Of a stretch of DNA of 64,000 bases, positions 44,517 through 55,949 are shown piece by piece. A program made the position numbers and the translations under genes. Source of the stretch: Gnetum montanum (lineage: Eukaryota; Streptophyta; Gnetopsida; Gnetales; Gnetaceae); NCBI GenBank assembly GCA_015680685.1, contig MNCI01010097.1:35183-99182 (forward strand), in the 5' to 3' direction. Each line of letters starts with the position of its first letter. Position 1 is the first letter of the stretch. The notes beneath the pieces were generated by a model, which did no database searches, was not told where the DNA came from, and saw only the letters and a program-made list of their open reading frames with translations.

Positions 44517-44946
44517 CATTTTCTCTTCGCTCTTTTATTTCTTCCTTTGCAAACCCTATTGGGTTGATGTGCTTCCTATAAGAAGGTGTCTCTTAAGCTT
44601 GTTAAGATCTTATGAGGTTGGGTATGTTTCTTAAGAGAAAAAACCCTATGCAAAGTTCAAGTTATTGTAAAAGTTGTGGTATTCTTGAAATCATATTTTA
44701 AGCTTGTTGGAACCTTGTGGGGTTGGGTGTGTTTCTATGTGAAAACACCCCTTACAAATCTTAAACTTTATAAAGGTTGTGGTGTCCTTTAAACCACATT
44801 TTTGAAGGAATAAAGTTTGGAGTTATGCAAGGATTCTATCCCCAAGTGTGAAAGTATTCAAGTTGGGGAACCACATACATTTGAGTGGATTTTTGGTTTT
44901 AATTAGTGAAAATTATTCAACCCTTCTTCTAAGTTCTTGATTTTCA
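44517..44946 (+). repeat. 5' LTR of C2, only the 3' 430 bp
   Basis: Matches 49805-50235 in order and length, starting CATT-CTCTTC and ending GTTCTTGATTTTCA. The first 670 bp were lost at the junction with the C1 LTR. Confidence 0.85.
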
Positions 44947-44948
44947 AG

Positions 44949-44960
44949 TGGTATTAGAGC
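44949..44960 (+). other. Primer-binding site, initiator tRNA-Met (C2)
   Basis: TGGTATTAGAGC matches the standard copia site TGGTATCAGAGC at 11 of 12 positions, two bases after the LTR. Confidence 0.9.
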
Positions 44961-45024
44961 CTTGGTACTCTTGGATTAAGTGTAACAACTTAGAAGTGAA
45001 CTACAAAGGGAGCTTATTTCATCA

Positions 45025-45960
45025 AACCACTAATGTTAGATGGGTTCAACTTCACATACTAGAAAGCTAGAATCCAAGGATTCTTTGAATTTATCTTGGA
45101 GAGATGCACTTAGTCCATCTACAACACAGGTAAGGTAAGTGGTAAGTAATATAACATTTCTAATCATGATACCTCCTCTATGCAATGGATGAGTCCATGT
45201 GATTTCCAAAAGCCCTTGTAATTGCAAGTTATAAGAAGAAGAGTCTAGTGAAGAAATAAGAAATACCAACATCTATACAAGCTAGGATGAAGAAGGAGAA
45301 ACTAGTTATACATTTGAAGATTCTCATCATTTATGCTTAGCCTTGGCAAATCAAGTATCTATTAATGACTCAATATCTTATGTTGAAGATGAAGGAGATA
45401 AAATTACTTTGGAAGAAATGCATGAGATACTTTATAATGAGGAAATTTCCTTTCAAAATTTATGCTTTAAAATAAAAGAGACTTTACATGATAAGGAAAT
45501 GAAGATAGTAAAACTCTATTATGATTGTTCATATCTTAAGAAAGGAAACTTAGACGTAATGGCTAAGGTTTAAAAGATAATAGGTGTTGTTGAGTAGACT
45601 AACAAGGAATTCTCATATGTAAAGCTAAGCTATGAAAGACACACTCAAAATAAGGAGATAGGTCAAGATCAAATCTATCCTCACATTAAAGCATTATCAA
45701 GTTTTGTGAGGCTAAAGAAATATTCTTCCAAGTTTGATCATTCAGCTAAATTTAAGAAAATGGTTTGTTTCTATTATGCCAAAATTGGACATATTCACTC
45801 TTTGAGTTATTTATGATTAAAATACGATACTTGATCTTTTCCAAAACAACATAGAAGATGTATATTACAAGAAAATAAAGTTGAAGGAAAAAAGATAAGA
45901 GTTTTGAAAAAAGAATAATTGCACAAGTTGCACTTTCTACTATAAAAAGAAACACTTGGT
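45025..45960 (+). pseudogene. copia gag, broken (C2)
   Basis: Begins with a counterpart of the C3 start (a frame like GFNFTY-KARIQGFFEF-LE near 45040). It continues in pieces, including an open 76-codon stretch at 45343-45573 (ISYVEDEGDKITLEEMHEIL). It ends with a decayed zinc knuckle MVCFYYAKIGHIHSLSYL near 45762, where the second cysteine position reads Tyr-Ala for the expected Cys-Gly. Non-functional. Confidence 0.65.
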
Positions 45961-45999
45961 AGATCAATAGCATATATTCAAGACATATGACAAGAGATA

Positions 46000-46230
46000 A
46001 ATCTCAATTTTTACATTTTTCAAAACAAAATTATGGAACTATCAACCTTAGATATGATACAAAAGTAAAAATTTAACATATTGGTACCATTGAAGGTAAG
46101 GATCGACCTACTATTGAAGAAGTACTTTTTGTTGAAGGTCTTAAGAATATTCTTCTTAGCCTTAGTCAACTTTGTGATTCAAATTTTGATGTTACCTTCT
46201 CTAAAGATACTTGTAAAGTGAGAGATTCAT
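46000..46230 (+). pseudogene. copia protease, broken (C2)
   Basis: Reads QNYGTINLRYDTKVKI, then HIGTIEGKDRPTIEEVLFVE, GLKNILLSLSQLCDSNFDVTF and SKDTCKV, the typical second half of copia proteases (V-Y-VEGLK-NLLSISQLCD). The active-site part upstream is not clearly legible. Confidence 0.75.
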
Positions 46231-46309
46231 TGTCCAGAATAATTATTATAAAGGGAATAGAAAAGAAAATATTTATACTACTATTTTTGAAGATAACCCT
46301 ACCTTTGAA

Positions 46310-47110
46310 TCCATGTGCTTAATTAGTAATACAAGTGATAGTATGTGGCATAGAAAACTAGGTCACATCAACAAAGACATTCTTCAAACACTTTTATTGA
46401 AAGATATGGTTCAAGGACTACTCAAACTCAAGGATTTTTTCTTGAAAACTTGTGAAGCATGTCACAAAGGAAAGCAAACAAGAGTAATATTGATAATAAA
46501 AATTTCATCTCTACCTCTCATCCTTTAGAATTTCTTCACATGGACTTGGTTGATCTTTCCCAAACTCTTAGTTTGGGAAAGAAAAATTATTTTTAAACTA
46601 TTGTTCATGATTTCTCTTATTTCACTTGGTTTTTTTTTCTGATATCACAATAATGAAGCTTTTAATAACTTAATGAGAATTTGTAATCATATACAGAATG
46701 GAAAGGAATATGGTATTAAAGTCATTAGAAGTGATAATGGGGGAGAGTTTTAAAATGCAAAATTTGAACAATACTACCAGATGAATGGCATTCTACATCA
46801 ATTTTCCACTTCCATGACTCCTTAATAAAACAGTGTTGCAAAAATGAAAAATGGAATTTTGAATGAAATGGATAGAAAAATATTAAATGATAAAAAAAAT
46901 CCCTTATCACTTTTGGGTTGAATCAATCAACACAACATGCTATGTCTCCAAAAAAGTTGTAGTAAGAAGATTCACTACTAAAACTTCTTATGAATTATGA
47001 ACTAGTAGAAACACATTAATTAGTTACTTTCATGTTTTTGGTTCAAAATGCTATATTCTAAATAACAAGGATGCTCTAAGAAAATTTGATCCTAAAATTG
47101 ATGATTAGTA
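46310..47110 (+). pseudogene. copia integrase, broken (C2)
   Basis: The pre-integrase zinc-binding segment is clear: SMWHRKLGHINKDILQTL and KTCEACHKGKQTR (46316-46490), giving the H-H-C-C set. The catalytic core follows in shifting frames: HMDLVD, then IKVIRSDNGGEF at about 46722 with the second catalytic Asp, FEQYYQMNGILHQFS, and LINYFHVFGSKCYIL-like sequence near 47025. Several stops. Confidence 0.8.
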
Positions 47111-47399
47111 GGGCTTATAGAGTGTTGAACAAAATAACCAATACTATGGATAAAACTATAAATATTAAAATAGATGATAGTGATGGTTCAACTCCATATT
47201 TTGATGATGAAGAAGTTCCTATTCAAAAGATATCTAGCATTTCTGCCATACAAATTGATAAGGATTTTGAAATAGAAAGTGAGCATGAGCATACTTCTCC
47301 AACATAGTCCAGAATGATTAGACTCCATAGGTCACACTCTCTTAATGATGTTATTGGGAAAGTGAAAGATCAAAACTAGGAGCCAAACAAAAGAAATAT

Positions 47400-48970
47400 G
47401 TGCATATGATGATTATCTTTCACAAATTAATCCAAAACATTTTAGAGAATATAAAATGGAGGAAGGATGGATTTCATCCATGCAAGAAGAACTAAATCAA
47501 TTCATTAGAAACAATGTGTGAAAATTAAGTCCTAAACCCAATTACAAGTAGATTATTAGAACAAAATGAATGTTTATGAACAAGACCAATGAAAATGGCA
47601 ACATCATAAAAAAAAAAGCAAGATTGGTTGCTAAAGGATACAATCAGCAAAAGGAAATTGATTTTGATGAAACGTTTGCTCCTGTGGCTAGACATGGATA
47701 AATCAAGCTTCTTTTAGCTTATGTTAGTATCAAAGGTATCAAGTTGTATCAAATGGATGTTAAGAGTGCCTTTTTATATCAGACTATTTAAGAGAAATTA
47801 TATGTTGAGCAACTTGAAGGATTTCTAGATCCTATTCTTCCAAACTATGTTCTCACCCTGAAAAAGGATTTTTATAGACTTAAACAAGCCCCTAAAGCTT
47901 GGTATGATAGATTCTTTCAACATCTCATGCCCAATGATTTTGATAGAAATAGGGTTGATGTTACTTTGTTACTTAAATCAAAAGGTAAGGATTTACTCAT
48001 TGTGCAAATTTATGTTGATGATATCATATTTGGAGCTACTGATAAGATTTTATATAAGAAATTTTCAAGTCTTTTACAAATAGAGTTTGACATGAGCATG
48101 ATGGAAGAACTCAACAACTTCCTTAGATTCCAAATCAATTAAACAAAAGATGGGACCTTCATCTACCAAATTAAATATATCAAGGATCTTTTACACATAT
48201 TCAAATTGGGTGATGTAAAAGCAAAGACAACACCTATGGCTACACACTTCAAACTTAATAAAGATGAATAAGGAAAATCTATCGATCTCAAGCTCTATAG
48301 AGGTATGACTAGTATCTTACTATACTTAACTATCAGTAGGCCTAGTATAGCATTAAGTGTTGGAATATATGCCAAGTATCAAGTTAAACCCAAAGAATCA
48401 CATTTAGAAGTTTTTAAATGAATTTTTCTTAATTTAAAAGGTACTATTGACAAGGGACATTAATATTCAAAGGACTCCACACTTGATCTTGCTAGGTATT
48501 GTGATGTAGATTGGGCAAGCTATAAAAATGATCAGTGGAGTACAAGTGAGAATTGTTTCTTTCTTGGGAAAAGTCTTGTCTCTTGGGTGACTAAGAAGCA
48601 AAACTACTTTCTACAACATAAGAAAAATATATTTCAACTGAGAGCTATTATGCATAAATATTGTGGATAAAAGAAACTCTAAAGAATCTAGGAATCATAT
48701 CAAATCACACATCAATTTTTTATGATAATAATAGTTCTATTAATATGATCAAAAATCCTATTCAACATTATTGTACTACGCACATTGAAATTTTGCATCA
48801 TTTCATATGAGAACATGCTCAACTTAGAAATATCAAGTTAGAATACCTCAAGATAAGTGATCAACTTGTTAATGCCTTCAACAAGCCTCTTAATGAACAA
48901 AGACTTACAACTCTCTATAAGGACATGGGAATAGAACCTTGTCCTATTTTTTTGAAATAAGATTAAAAAA
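47400..48970 (+). pseudogene. copia reverse transcriptase and RNase H, broken (C2)
   Basis: [52 protein letters not shown] with the first catalytic Asp, YVEQLEGF, LKKDFYRLKQAPKAWYDRF, and IVQIYVDDIIFGATDK with both catalytic Asp residues (about 48000-48045). Then GTFIYQIKYIKDLL, ATHFKLNKDE, YRGMTSILLYLTISRPSIAL. RNase H: RYCDVDWASYKNDQWSTS, NCFFLGKSLVSWVTKKQN. YVDDIIFGAT is typical of Sirevirus-like RT. Ends near 48960. Interrupted by roughly ten stops but well aligned. Confidence 0.87.
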
Positions 48971-49135
48971 TGAGGAGAGATTATATTTAGGGGAAGTTTC
49001 ACAATGAAACTTCTTTTTTTTTATGCTAAAAAAAGGAAGAGTATGATATTGTGGTTGTATTATTTTTCTATCATTTGCCACCTGCTTTGCTAACCCATTT
49101 TCTTAAGTTTTGAACATGACTAAAAATGGAAAGAC

Positions 49136-50235
49136 TGTCAATCTTTTGGTATGTCAAAATCTTGAAAGATGAAGAAAGTGAAAATGTGCTTGTGGAATCT
49201 TTCAATATTTGAAAAGACAAGATCAAGACAAAGAGCATGTTGAGACAAAGATGAAAGCTGAGTTGTCAATCTGAAGTGTTCAATTCTTAACCCAGATTGC
49301 AAGAGTTTGAAGAAGTCACAAGGATGCATGATGTCTAGAAGTCAAAAGAAGATGTTCTATGAACTATGAAGATGTCCCAAACGAACAAAAAATGTCCCTA
49401 TTGAAAAGTCCAGATTTCATGTAAGACATCCCAAAAAAACAACTAATGTCTCAAGTATAGTTGAGACATCCCACCTACAAGCATCAAAAAATCATTGAGA
49501 CATCCCAAGAAAAGTGAGACATCCCATCCTCAAGCATTAGAAAGTCAGCGAGATGTCTTAAGATCAAATGAGACATCCCAACTAGGCATTTTCTAGTCGT
49601 TATATGAACACCAACAATTATTTGATAATGAAAAAGGCTATAAAAGAAATGATATCTTTATGAAAAGGACAAGCACTATTTACAAAAATATTCTGTTTAT
49701 TGTACACATCTTGTGGATTAATTTGTTCTTCAATTCTTTATCTTTTATGATTTGAATATTGTAATTATAGTGAGCCTTAGAGCATGAAATTTGTCATTTA
49801 AGTACATTCTCTTCTTGATATTTTATTTCTCCCTTTGTAAACCCTATGGGGTTGATGTACTTCTTGTGGGAAAGCATCTCTTGAGCTTGTTGCGACCTTG
49901 TGTGATTTGGTATGTTTCTTGAGAGAAAACACCCTATGTAGAGCTTAAGTTATTGTAAAAGTTATGGAATCCTTAAAATGACATTTTGAGCTTGTTGGGA
50001 CCATGCGGGATTGGGTGTGTTTCTATGTGAAAAAATCCCTTGCGAAGCTCAAAATTTATAAAGGTTATGGTATCCTTGAAATCACATTTTTGAAAGAAAA
50101 AAGTTTAAAGGTATGTTAGGATTCTACCCTTTGAGCATGGAAGTACCCAAGTTGGGGAACCACATACATTTGAGAGTAGTTTTGGTTTCAATTAATGAAA
50201 CTTATGCAACCCTCCTTCTAAGTTCTTGATCTTCA
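49136..50235 (+). repeat. 3' LTR of copia C2 (1100 bp)
   Basis: Starts TGTCAATCTTTTGGTATGTC and ends TTCTTGATCTTCA. U3 carries a cluster of GAGACATCCC words: GAGACA at 49463, 49497, 49516 and 49570, and TGTCTC at 49447. The 3' 430 bp match 44517-44946. Confidence 0.88.
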
Positions 50236-50485
50236 TTAGTCACCTATAGCTACACCACCTTACCTTCTCACCTTACATCATGTTGCCATTCTTGCTTGTT
50301 GTCGTCCCACCACTACATTTCTTTCCTTGCCACATCATGATTTTTACTATTTTTCTCTGGTACCACATACACCATTCTTGCTACTACCTATGCCTTCATA
50401 ACCACCTCCTTCATCTCTGTTAGCACCAAAAATCTCACTAGAAATTTCGGCAATCCATGATGACCATGGATACGACTAGCATCAT

Positions 50486-50875
50486 GATTCCCCACCTCCC
50501 TACTTATCGGGGGAGCTCATTGGTGTCATTGATGCCTATCACAATGGTGTCCATATATTCCACCATTCCTTACCTTCCTAGTTACCAATGGAAACTATTG
50601 GTGCCATTGGTACCTGCCATCATGGTGTTCGCTAGTGTCATCATTCCTTGCCTCCCTAGTTACCAATGAAAACTCCCAGTGTCATCAATGCTTGCCACTA
50701 CAGTGTCCACTAGTACTACCATTCCTCACCTCCCTAGTTACCAACAGAAACCATGGGTACTGTTGATGTTTACTATTTCATTGCCCATTGGCATCACCAT
50801 TCCTTGCCTTCCTAGTTGTTGATGATGACTAGTAGCACTATTGGTGATTGGTCCTTTATGATAGAAAAATATTTC
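50486..50875 (+). repeat. 78-bp tandem repeat, about 4.5 units
   Basis: Units starting CATTCC-T-CCT-CCTAG begin at 50486, 50564, 50642, 50720 and 50798, exactly 78 bp apart. 78 is divisible by 3, and one frame reads 26-residue units starting IPHLPTYRG, IPYLPSYQW, IPCLPSYQ, IPHLPSYQQ and IPCLPS. A stop lies in the third unit. The units have diverged by substitutions only, with no length change. Not part of the copia LTR that ends at 50235. Either a minisatellite or the relic of a repeat-protein gene. Confidence 0.85.
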
Positions 50876-51747
50876 TATTAATTGACAAAAAATTTCAAAT
50901 TCTTTGTCAATTAATTTAGTAGAAAAATAAATATAGAAATGTTAAGATATTTTACAAATAAAAATATTTGATGAATTGGCAGCAACATGAATGAAAATTC
51001 CATAATTAAGCATGCTTGTTATGAAGTAGTACTAAGATGGATGGCCCCTTGGAAAGTCTTGAAAATGTGTAAAACTTGACAACTTGAAATAGCCATAATT
51101 TTTTATTTTGATGTTCGATTGGAATGAAACAAGAGTTATTTCCTACAAACTTCAACCTCTCGAATGCAATGGTATAGTTAGATCTACATCAAAAAGCTTC
51201 AAAAAATTATTTCTTTACTCCTTCCCTAACATGGTGCCTCAAGATCCCTAGAAACTCATTTTAGCATAACTTGGGTATACGATGTCCATTTCTAACATAT
51301 GAATTATTATTTATAAGATTTTTCACCTTTCTGGACTCGATGGTGAGGTTAGATGTATCATTTGGACACTTGATAATTAGGTGATATGTTAAAATGTGCT
51401 TTAAGAAGCCATAACTTAGTTAACTAATCATGCCTAACAATTTAATTATTAGGACTAACAAATTTAACCTCTTGAGATTAAGTGCTTAACCTATGTACAT
51501 AAATAGTCTCAGCTTACTAACCCCTAGTGTTTCATTAGTTACACTATTGGAGTTAGTGCCTTAAGTAGGATACAAACATTGTTAAGAGTCTAAGTAATGT
51601 AGCCAGATTGTTACTAATCCTAAATTAGTTGGTCAATCAGTTGGTGAACCAAAATGGTCAATAAGAAGTATACCAGTTTAGCCTAAACTAAATCATACAA
51701 TAACAACATCATGAAAAGTCATAATCTTGTTTTGTTAAGATGTCTGA
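50876..51747. other. Region without recognised features
   Basis: AT-rich sequence between the 78-bp repeat and the next copia LTR. No coding frame or repeat was recognised on either strand. Confidence 0.5.
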
Positions 51748-52813
51748 TGTTGCCATTTTGGTTTGTCAAAATGTTAAGAAAAATGAAGCACAAGGATGTT
51801 TGTGTGTTTGTGTGATTGTTATGTTTGTAGAACTTGGATTAAGATAAGAAGGCATGTGGAAGTTCAAGGACATGGAAAAGGAACATAAACTTCAAAGCTC
51901 AGAAGGAAGCCTTAGCATGGAAGAATTATTTTCAAAGAAGGCATCTTGTAAAAATAGTAGACATCTACCATCAAGTGAAGATGTCTCCAAGAAAAAGAAG
52001 ATGTCTTGATAGAATTAAAGGCAACACAGGAAAAGATGTCTCTAGAAAATAGCAAACATCTTTTTGGAGAGAAAGACATCTTTCATGAGAAGAAGATGTC
52101 TTTTCAGAATGAAGGTCTAATGCAGAAAGATGTCTCAGTCATGAAGAAGATGTCTTTCTAGAATGAAGATCCATTACAGAAAAATGTCTCTATCTTGGAG
52201 AAGGCATCTCTCATGACCATTAATTAGTCATTGCATGGATTTTGAGATGATTTTGGAAACATAAGAAGGCTTCATTCTCATTGGAAAAAGTGCAAGCATT
52301 GCGTACTTTCATTGTATTCATTAAGAAATCATTGTAATCATTGTTGTTTCTCATTGTACAATCTTTTGTCTATTGTAATTGGTAAAAGTGAGTTGTACCT
52401 CAAAGTGCAAGGATTAGCAAACTTAGTTACATTCATTTCTTGTGATTGTTGTTCCCTATTGTTGCCTTATGAGGTTGATGTGCTTCTTGTGGGAAGGCAT
52501 CTTACTTAAGCTCAAGTTGTAAAGGTTGTGGAAACTTAGAAAGCACATTCTAAGCTAGTTAGAACCTTGCAGGGTTGAGTGGATTCATAGCATTGAATCA
52601 CTTTGTTGCAAAGCTTAGAGCTTGTACAGGGTGTGGTACCCTTCAAACTACATTTGAGAGAAACAAAGTCCAAAGGTGGACTTGTGAATTATCCTCCGAG
52701 TGTGGACTATCCAAGTTGGGAAACCACATTAAATTTGGTGTGTGTGCTTTGTCTCAACAAATTTTTTGGAAAACGTATTCATCCCACCACCCTTTTAAGT
52801 TCAACGATCCTCA
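51748..52813 (+). repeat. 5' LTR of copia C3 (1066 bp)
   Basis: Starts TGTTGCCATTTTGGTTTGTC and ends TTCAACGATCCTCA. Between 51955 and 52210 it has eight AGATGTCT/AGACATCT words and four TGTCTC hexamers (51982, 52037, 52131, 52185). Confidence 0.9.
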
Positions 52814-52815
52814 AG

Positions 52816-52827
52816 TGGTATTGAAGC
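52816..52827 (+). other. Primer-binding site, decayed tRNA-iMet (C3)
   Basis: TGGTATTGAAGC matches TGGTATCAGAGC at 9 of 12 positions, two bases after the LTR, as in C2. Confidence 0.75.
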
Positions 52828-52866
52828 CTAGTACTCTGCTTCATAATCATCTTCAAAGAGTGAAGA

Positions 52867-54038
52867 ATGGAGGGGGCATCTTATAAAAAGCCACATAGGT
52901 TCAATGGATTTGACTTCACCTATTGGAAAGCTAGAATGCAAGGATTCTTCAAATCAATGGAGGTTGAAGTTTGTGAGTCTATCCTTGAAGGTTGCACCTT
53001 GCCTATTGATAGCTCCACCAGGATCATCAAGCCCCATAACAAATGGACACAAGAGGAGAAAGGTAAGTTCATGTTTGATTCAAAAGAAAGTAATTTTTTA
53101 TATTGTGCTTTGAATAAATTTGAATTTAATAGAGTAGTAGGTTGTAAAATGGCCAAAGAAATTTAGCAAACTTTAGAAGCTACTTATGAAGTAACCGCTA
53201 TAATCAAACAATCTAAATTTTTAGTTTTGAAAATCAAATATGATAAGATTAAAATGAGAGAAGGTGAGAAAATAAAAGATTACTTCTCTAGAACAAATGA
53301 TATTATTATAGCTATTAAAGGTACCAGTAAAGATTTTCTTGAGAGCATTGTCATTATCAAAATGATCAAAACTCTTCAACTAGAGTTTAGACTGAAGATC
53401 ATGGCTATGGAAGAAATTAGAGATTTCTCAAATCTAAAATTTGAAGAGCTTCAAAGTTCTCTCATTACTTATGAAATTAATCTCATAAGCAAAGGAGCCG
53501 TCCAAGAAAGATCTATTGCTCTAAAGACTAACTCCAAGGAGAAGGAGCTCAATGAGCATGATGAGAGTAGTGAAGATGAGATTCCCCTTCTCATAAGAAA
53601 TCTATAATGATTAGTAACAAGAAGAAACAAGGGGACGTATCAGCAAAGATCCAATGTGTTCAAAGGTAAAGAAAGAGGTAATTTTTTTTGAATTCTAACT
53701 TAGATTTCTCTTCTATAGAGTGTTGGGTTTGTGGAGAAAGAGGTCATATGACCTTTGAATGTCCTAGTGATAGCAAGGTTCATCCAAATAATAGATCCAA
53801 TGATGAAAAATTGAAAAAGACCAACTTTTATACAAGTTGGAATGATGGTAAGAAAAGTGAAGAAGTAGGTAACTCTACCCAAGATTCGCATCTCATATGC
53901 ATGGCACTTACAGATGAAAATTCTTCACATATGGCTGAAGAAGGTGGTAAGTGTGATGAAAGGTATAGTGAACTTAGAGAAGAGATTCTTATTCTACATT
54001 ATTTGCTTAGGAAAGCAAAAATAAAAATAAAAAAATAA
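52867..54038 (+). pseudogene. copia gag, nearly readable (C3)
   Basis: Starts at ATG 52867 (MEGASYKKPHRFNGFDFTYW). The Gag core reads W-KARMQGFFKSMEVEVCESI, NKWTQEEKGKFMFDSKE, then after one TAG (53164), ATYEVTAIIKQSK, YDKIKMREGEKIKDYFSR, and LQLEFRLKIMAMEEIRDFSN, ending in an acidic stretch. After stops and a shift near 53600-53690, the zinc knuckle CWVCGERGHMTFECP (53721-53765) follows in perfect CX2CX4HX4C form. The last part (53940-54038) is a charged helix. Few lesions for a whole gag. Confidence 0.88.
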
Positions 54039-54193
54039 AAAAATAAAAAAAAATTTCTAAGCTAGATACTATTCACACTTAAATGAAAGGAGAAATCTCA
54101 GAAATAAAAGCTAAGATTCAACAACTAACCACTTTAAACAAGGATTGCAAAAAGGTTCAAGTAGAAAAGACTCCTGAAAAATAGCCTAAGAAT

Positions 54194-54448
54194 ATGGAGA
54201 AAGTCACACAAGAGAATACAAGTTCAAGCTTAAGCATAGTTTGGTTTGATAATGTCACTCATGAGGAGAATACTTTATGTACTTGTAAAAATTGTGGTAG
54301 TGAGCAAAAATTTAACTATGATCAAAACAAGTTTGATACATGGTCTTGTAAAAAATGCTTTGGTAAGGAAATTTTGCAAGCAATAATGGCTAAAAATGAA
54401 GAGAAGTGGAGAATAAAAAATTTCTCAAAGAGAGAGATGATGCATTAA
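54194..54448 (+). pseudogene. Downstream gag segment with second cysteine pairs (C3)
   Basis: An open 84-codon frame reads VWFDNVTHEENTLCTCKNCG, then FDTWSCKKCFGKEI. The CTCKNC and CKKC pairs could bind zinc. It follows a lysine-rich, low-complexity link after the gag zinc knuckle, and no protease follows. I do not recognise the motif from other copia Gags. The region 54449-55950 that follows is non-coding as far as I can tell. Confidence 0.5.
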
Positions 54449-55949
54449 GTGATCAAGGATTCTTTCTTAAAGAACATGAACAAATAGAAGCATCATATAA
54501 AAAATCTAATGAAAAAGAAATAAAAGATGAGGAGGTACTTCATGATAGAGGACCTCATCTCAAACTTGACTAATCTTCTCTTCTCACCTACAAGCAAGAT
54601 AAGTCAAGGTAAGTTTTCATCTCCTTGCTTGCTAGATAATTTATAAGTATATGATTTGAGATATCCAAATTATTCTTGATTCTTGCTTACATTACTTATG
54701 AAATATTATGTCTAGATCAACAAGATAGAATACGTTTTTAGAATATATCTTGTATTCACTTTGAGCTTGATGCAAATATGTGGTGTGGCACTTGTAATAA
54801 TTTCTTTTTGGGCTTGTAGCTTGCTTTCAATCTTGCATGTTTTGAACTTCTTATGATGATTTGTTTCTAAGCTCATGTCCTTTGGGATATTTTAGCCATT
54901 TTTGTGATAAGTCATTAATTTTAACTAGACATAACTTTGAAAATTCTATTAATATTATTGATTGGAGACCTTAGTCTCCACATTTGATCTTAACGTTGAC
55001 CTATAGTTGTAATACTTTGGTGATATACAATGATTACTTCCTTGAAAATCACAAGATGATATTAAAAATCCAAGAAGAGCTACACATGTGTAGGGGAAGT
55101 CCATTCCTCATTATCTATCATCATCTTGGAGGTCACCAATGTAGGGGAAATCTTTGGAGGCTTCTACCAAGAAACACTCAAATAGAAAATTAAGCAAGGA
55201 TTCATGTCATGCAAGGGTATGGTACAAGATCCAAGGTAAAAGTAGAATTAAATCTTGATTAAGATATCTTACAAATATTTTACCTTGTAATATCTTTTGA
55301 TTACTATTTGAATATCTTGTTAAAAGTCTACTTTGCTATTTTTGGGCATTCACTTGTTTCTATTTGGTATTTGTCCTTCTTTATGAGAATTTGATTTTAC
55401 TTTTATAAGCTTGTCCTTTCTTGCCATTTAATTATCTTCATGATGCCTTCAAAGGAGTTGAGTACTGATGGAATCATGACATATTGATTTAACTAATGAG
55501 TTTATTGGTTTAAGAGATAGGTTACTTGATCCTCATTGCTGAAAGATTTGATTTCAATAAGGAGCAGATCCTTTTTTCCTACATCTTTAGCCCAATGAAA
55601 AGTTTGCTAAAAATGGGTATTTTTTGTTTACATCTCTATACAACTTGATATGGATATACTGCTATGAATATATCTTTTCTTGAGTGCTTATGATCTCTCT
55701 TGTTAATAAGGTCTAAGATAAAGCAAGAAGTACTCATATTTCTTTTATGGATGCATGTTAGGAAGTTATTGAAATTGGTTGGATTATATACGTTAAACTT
55801 TCCAAAGATTCTTGCAATCAGTATGGATATCTTTAAAATTGCTCTATTTGAAAAAATGGTATGTCTTTTATAAGATGAGTATAAAGATTGTACTTCCATA
55901 GATATCTTTTGTGATAATGGTATAACTATGGTTGAGTAATCTTGGAATT

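Larger units (their letters stand above)
44517..50235 (+). mobile_element. Ty1/copia element C2, gag-pol, decayed (Sirevirus-like)
   Basis: A copia element with the last 430 bp of its 5' LTR, a tRNA-iMet primer site, gag, protease, integrase, RT-RNase H and a complete 1100-bp 3' LTR. The domain order is the normal copia order. Long LTRs starting TGTTGAC, the RT motif YVDDIIFGAT and multiple polypurine-like motifs before the LTR are traits of the Sirevirus lineage. Every reading frame is broken. Confidence 0.85.
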
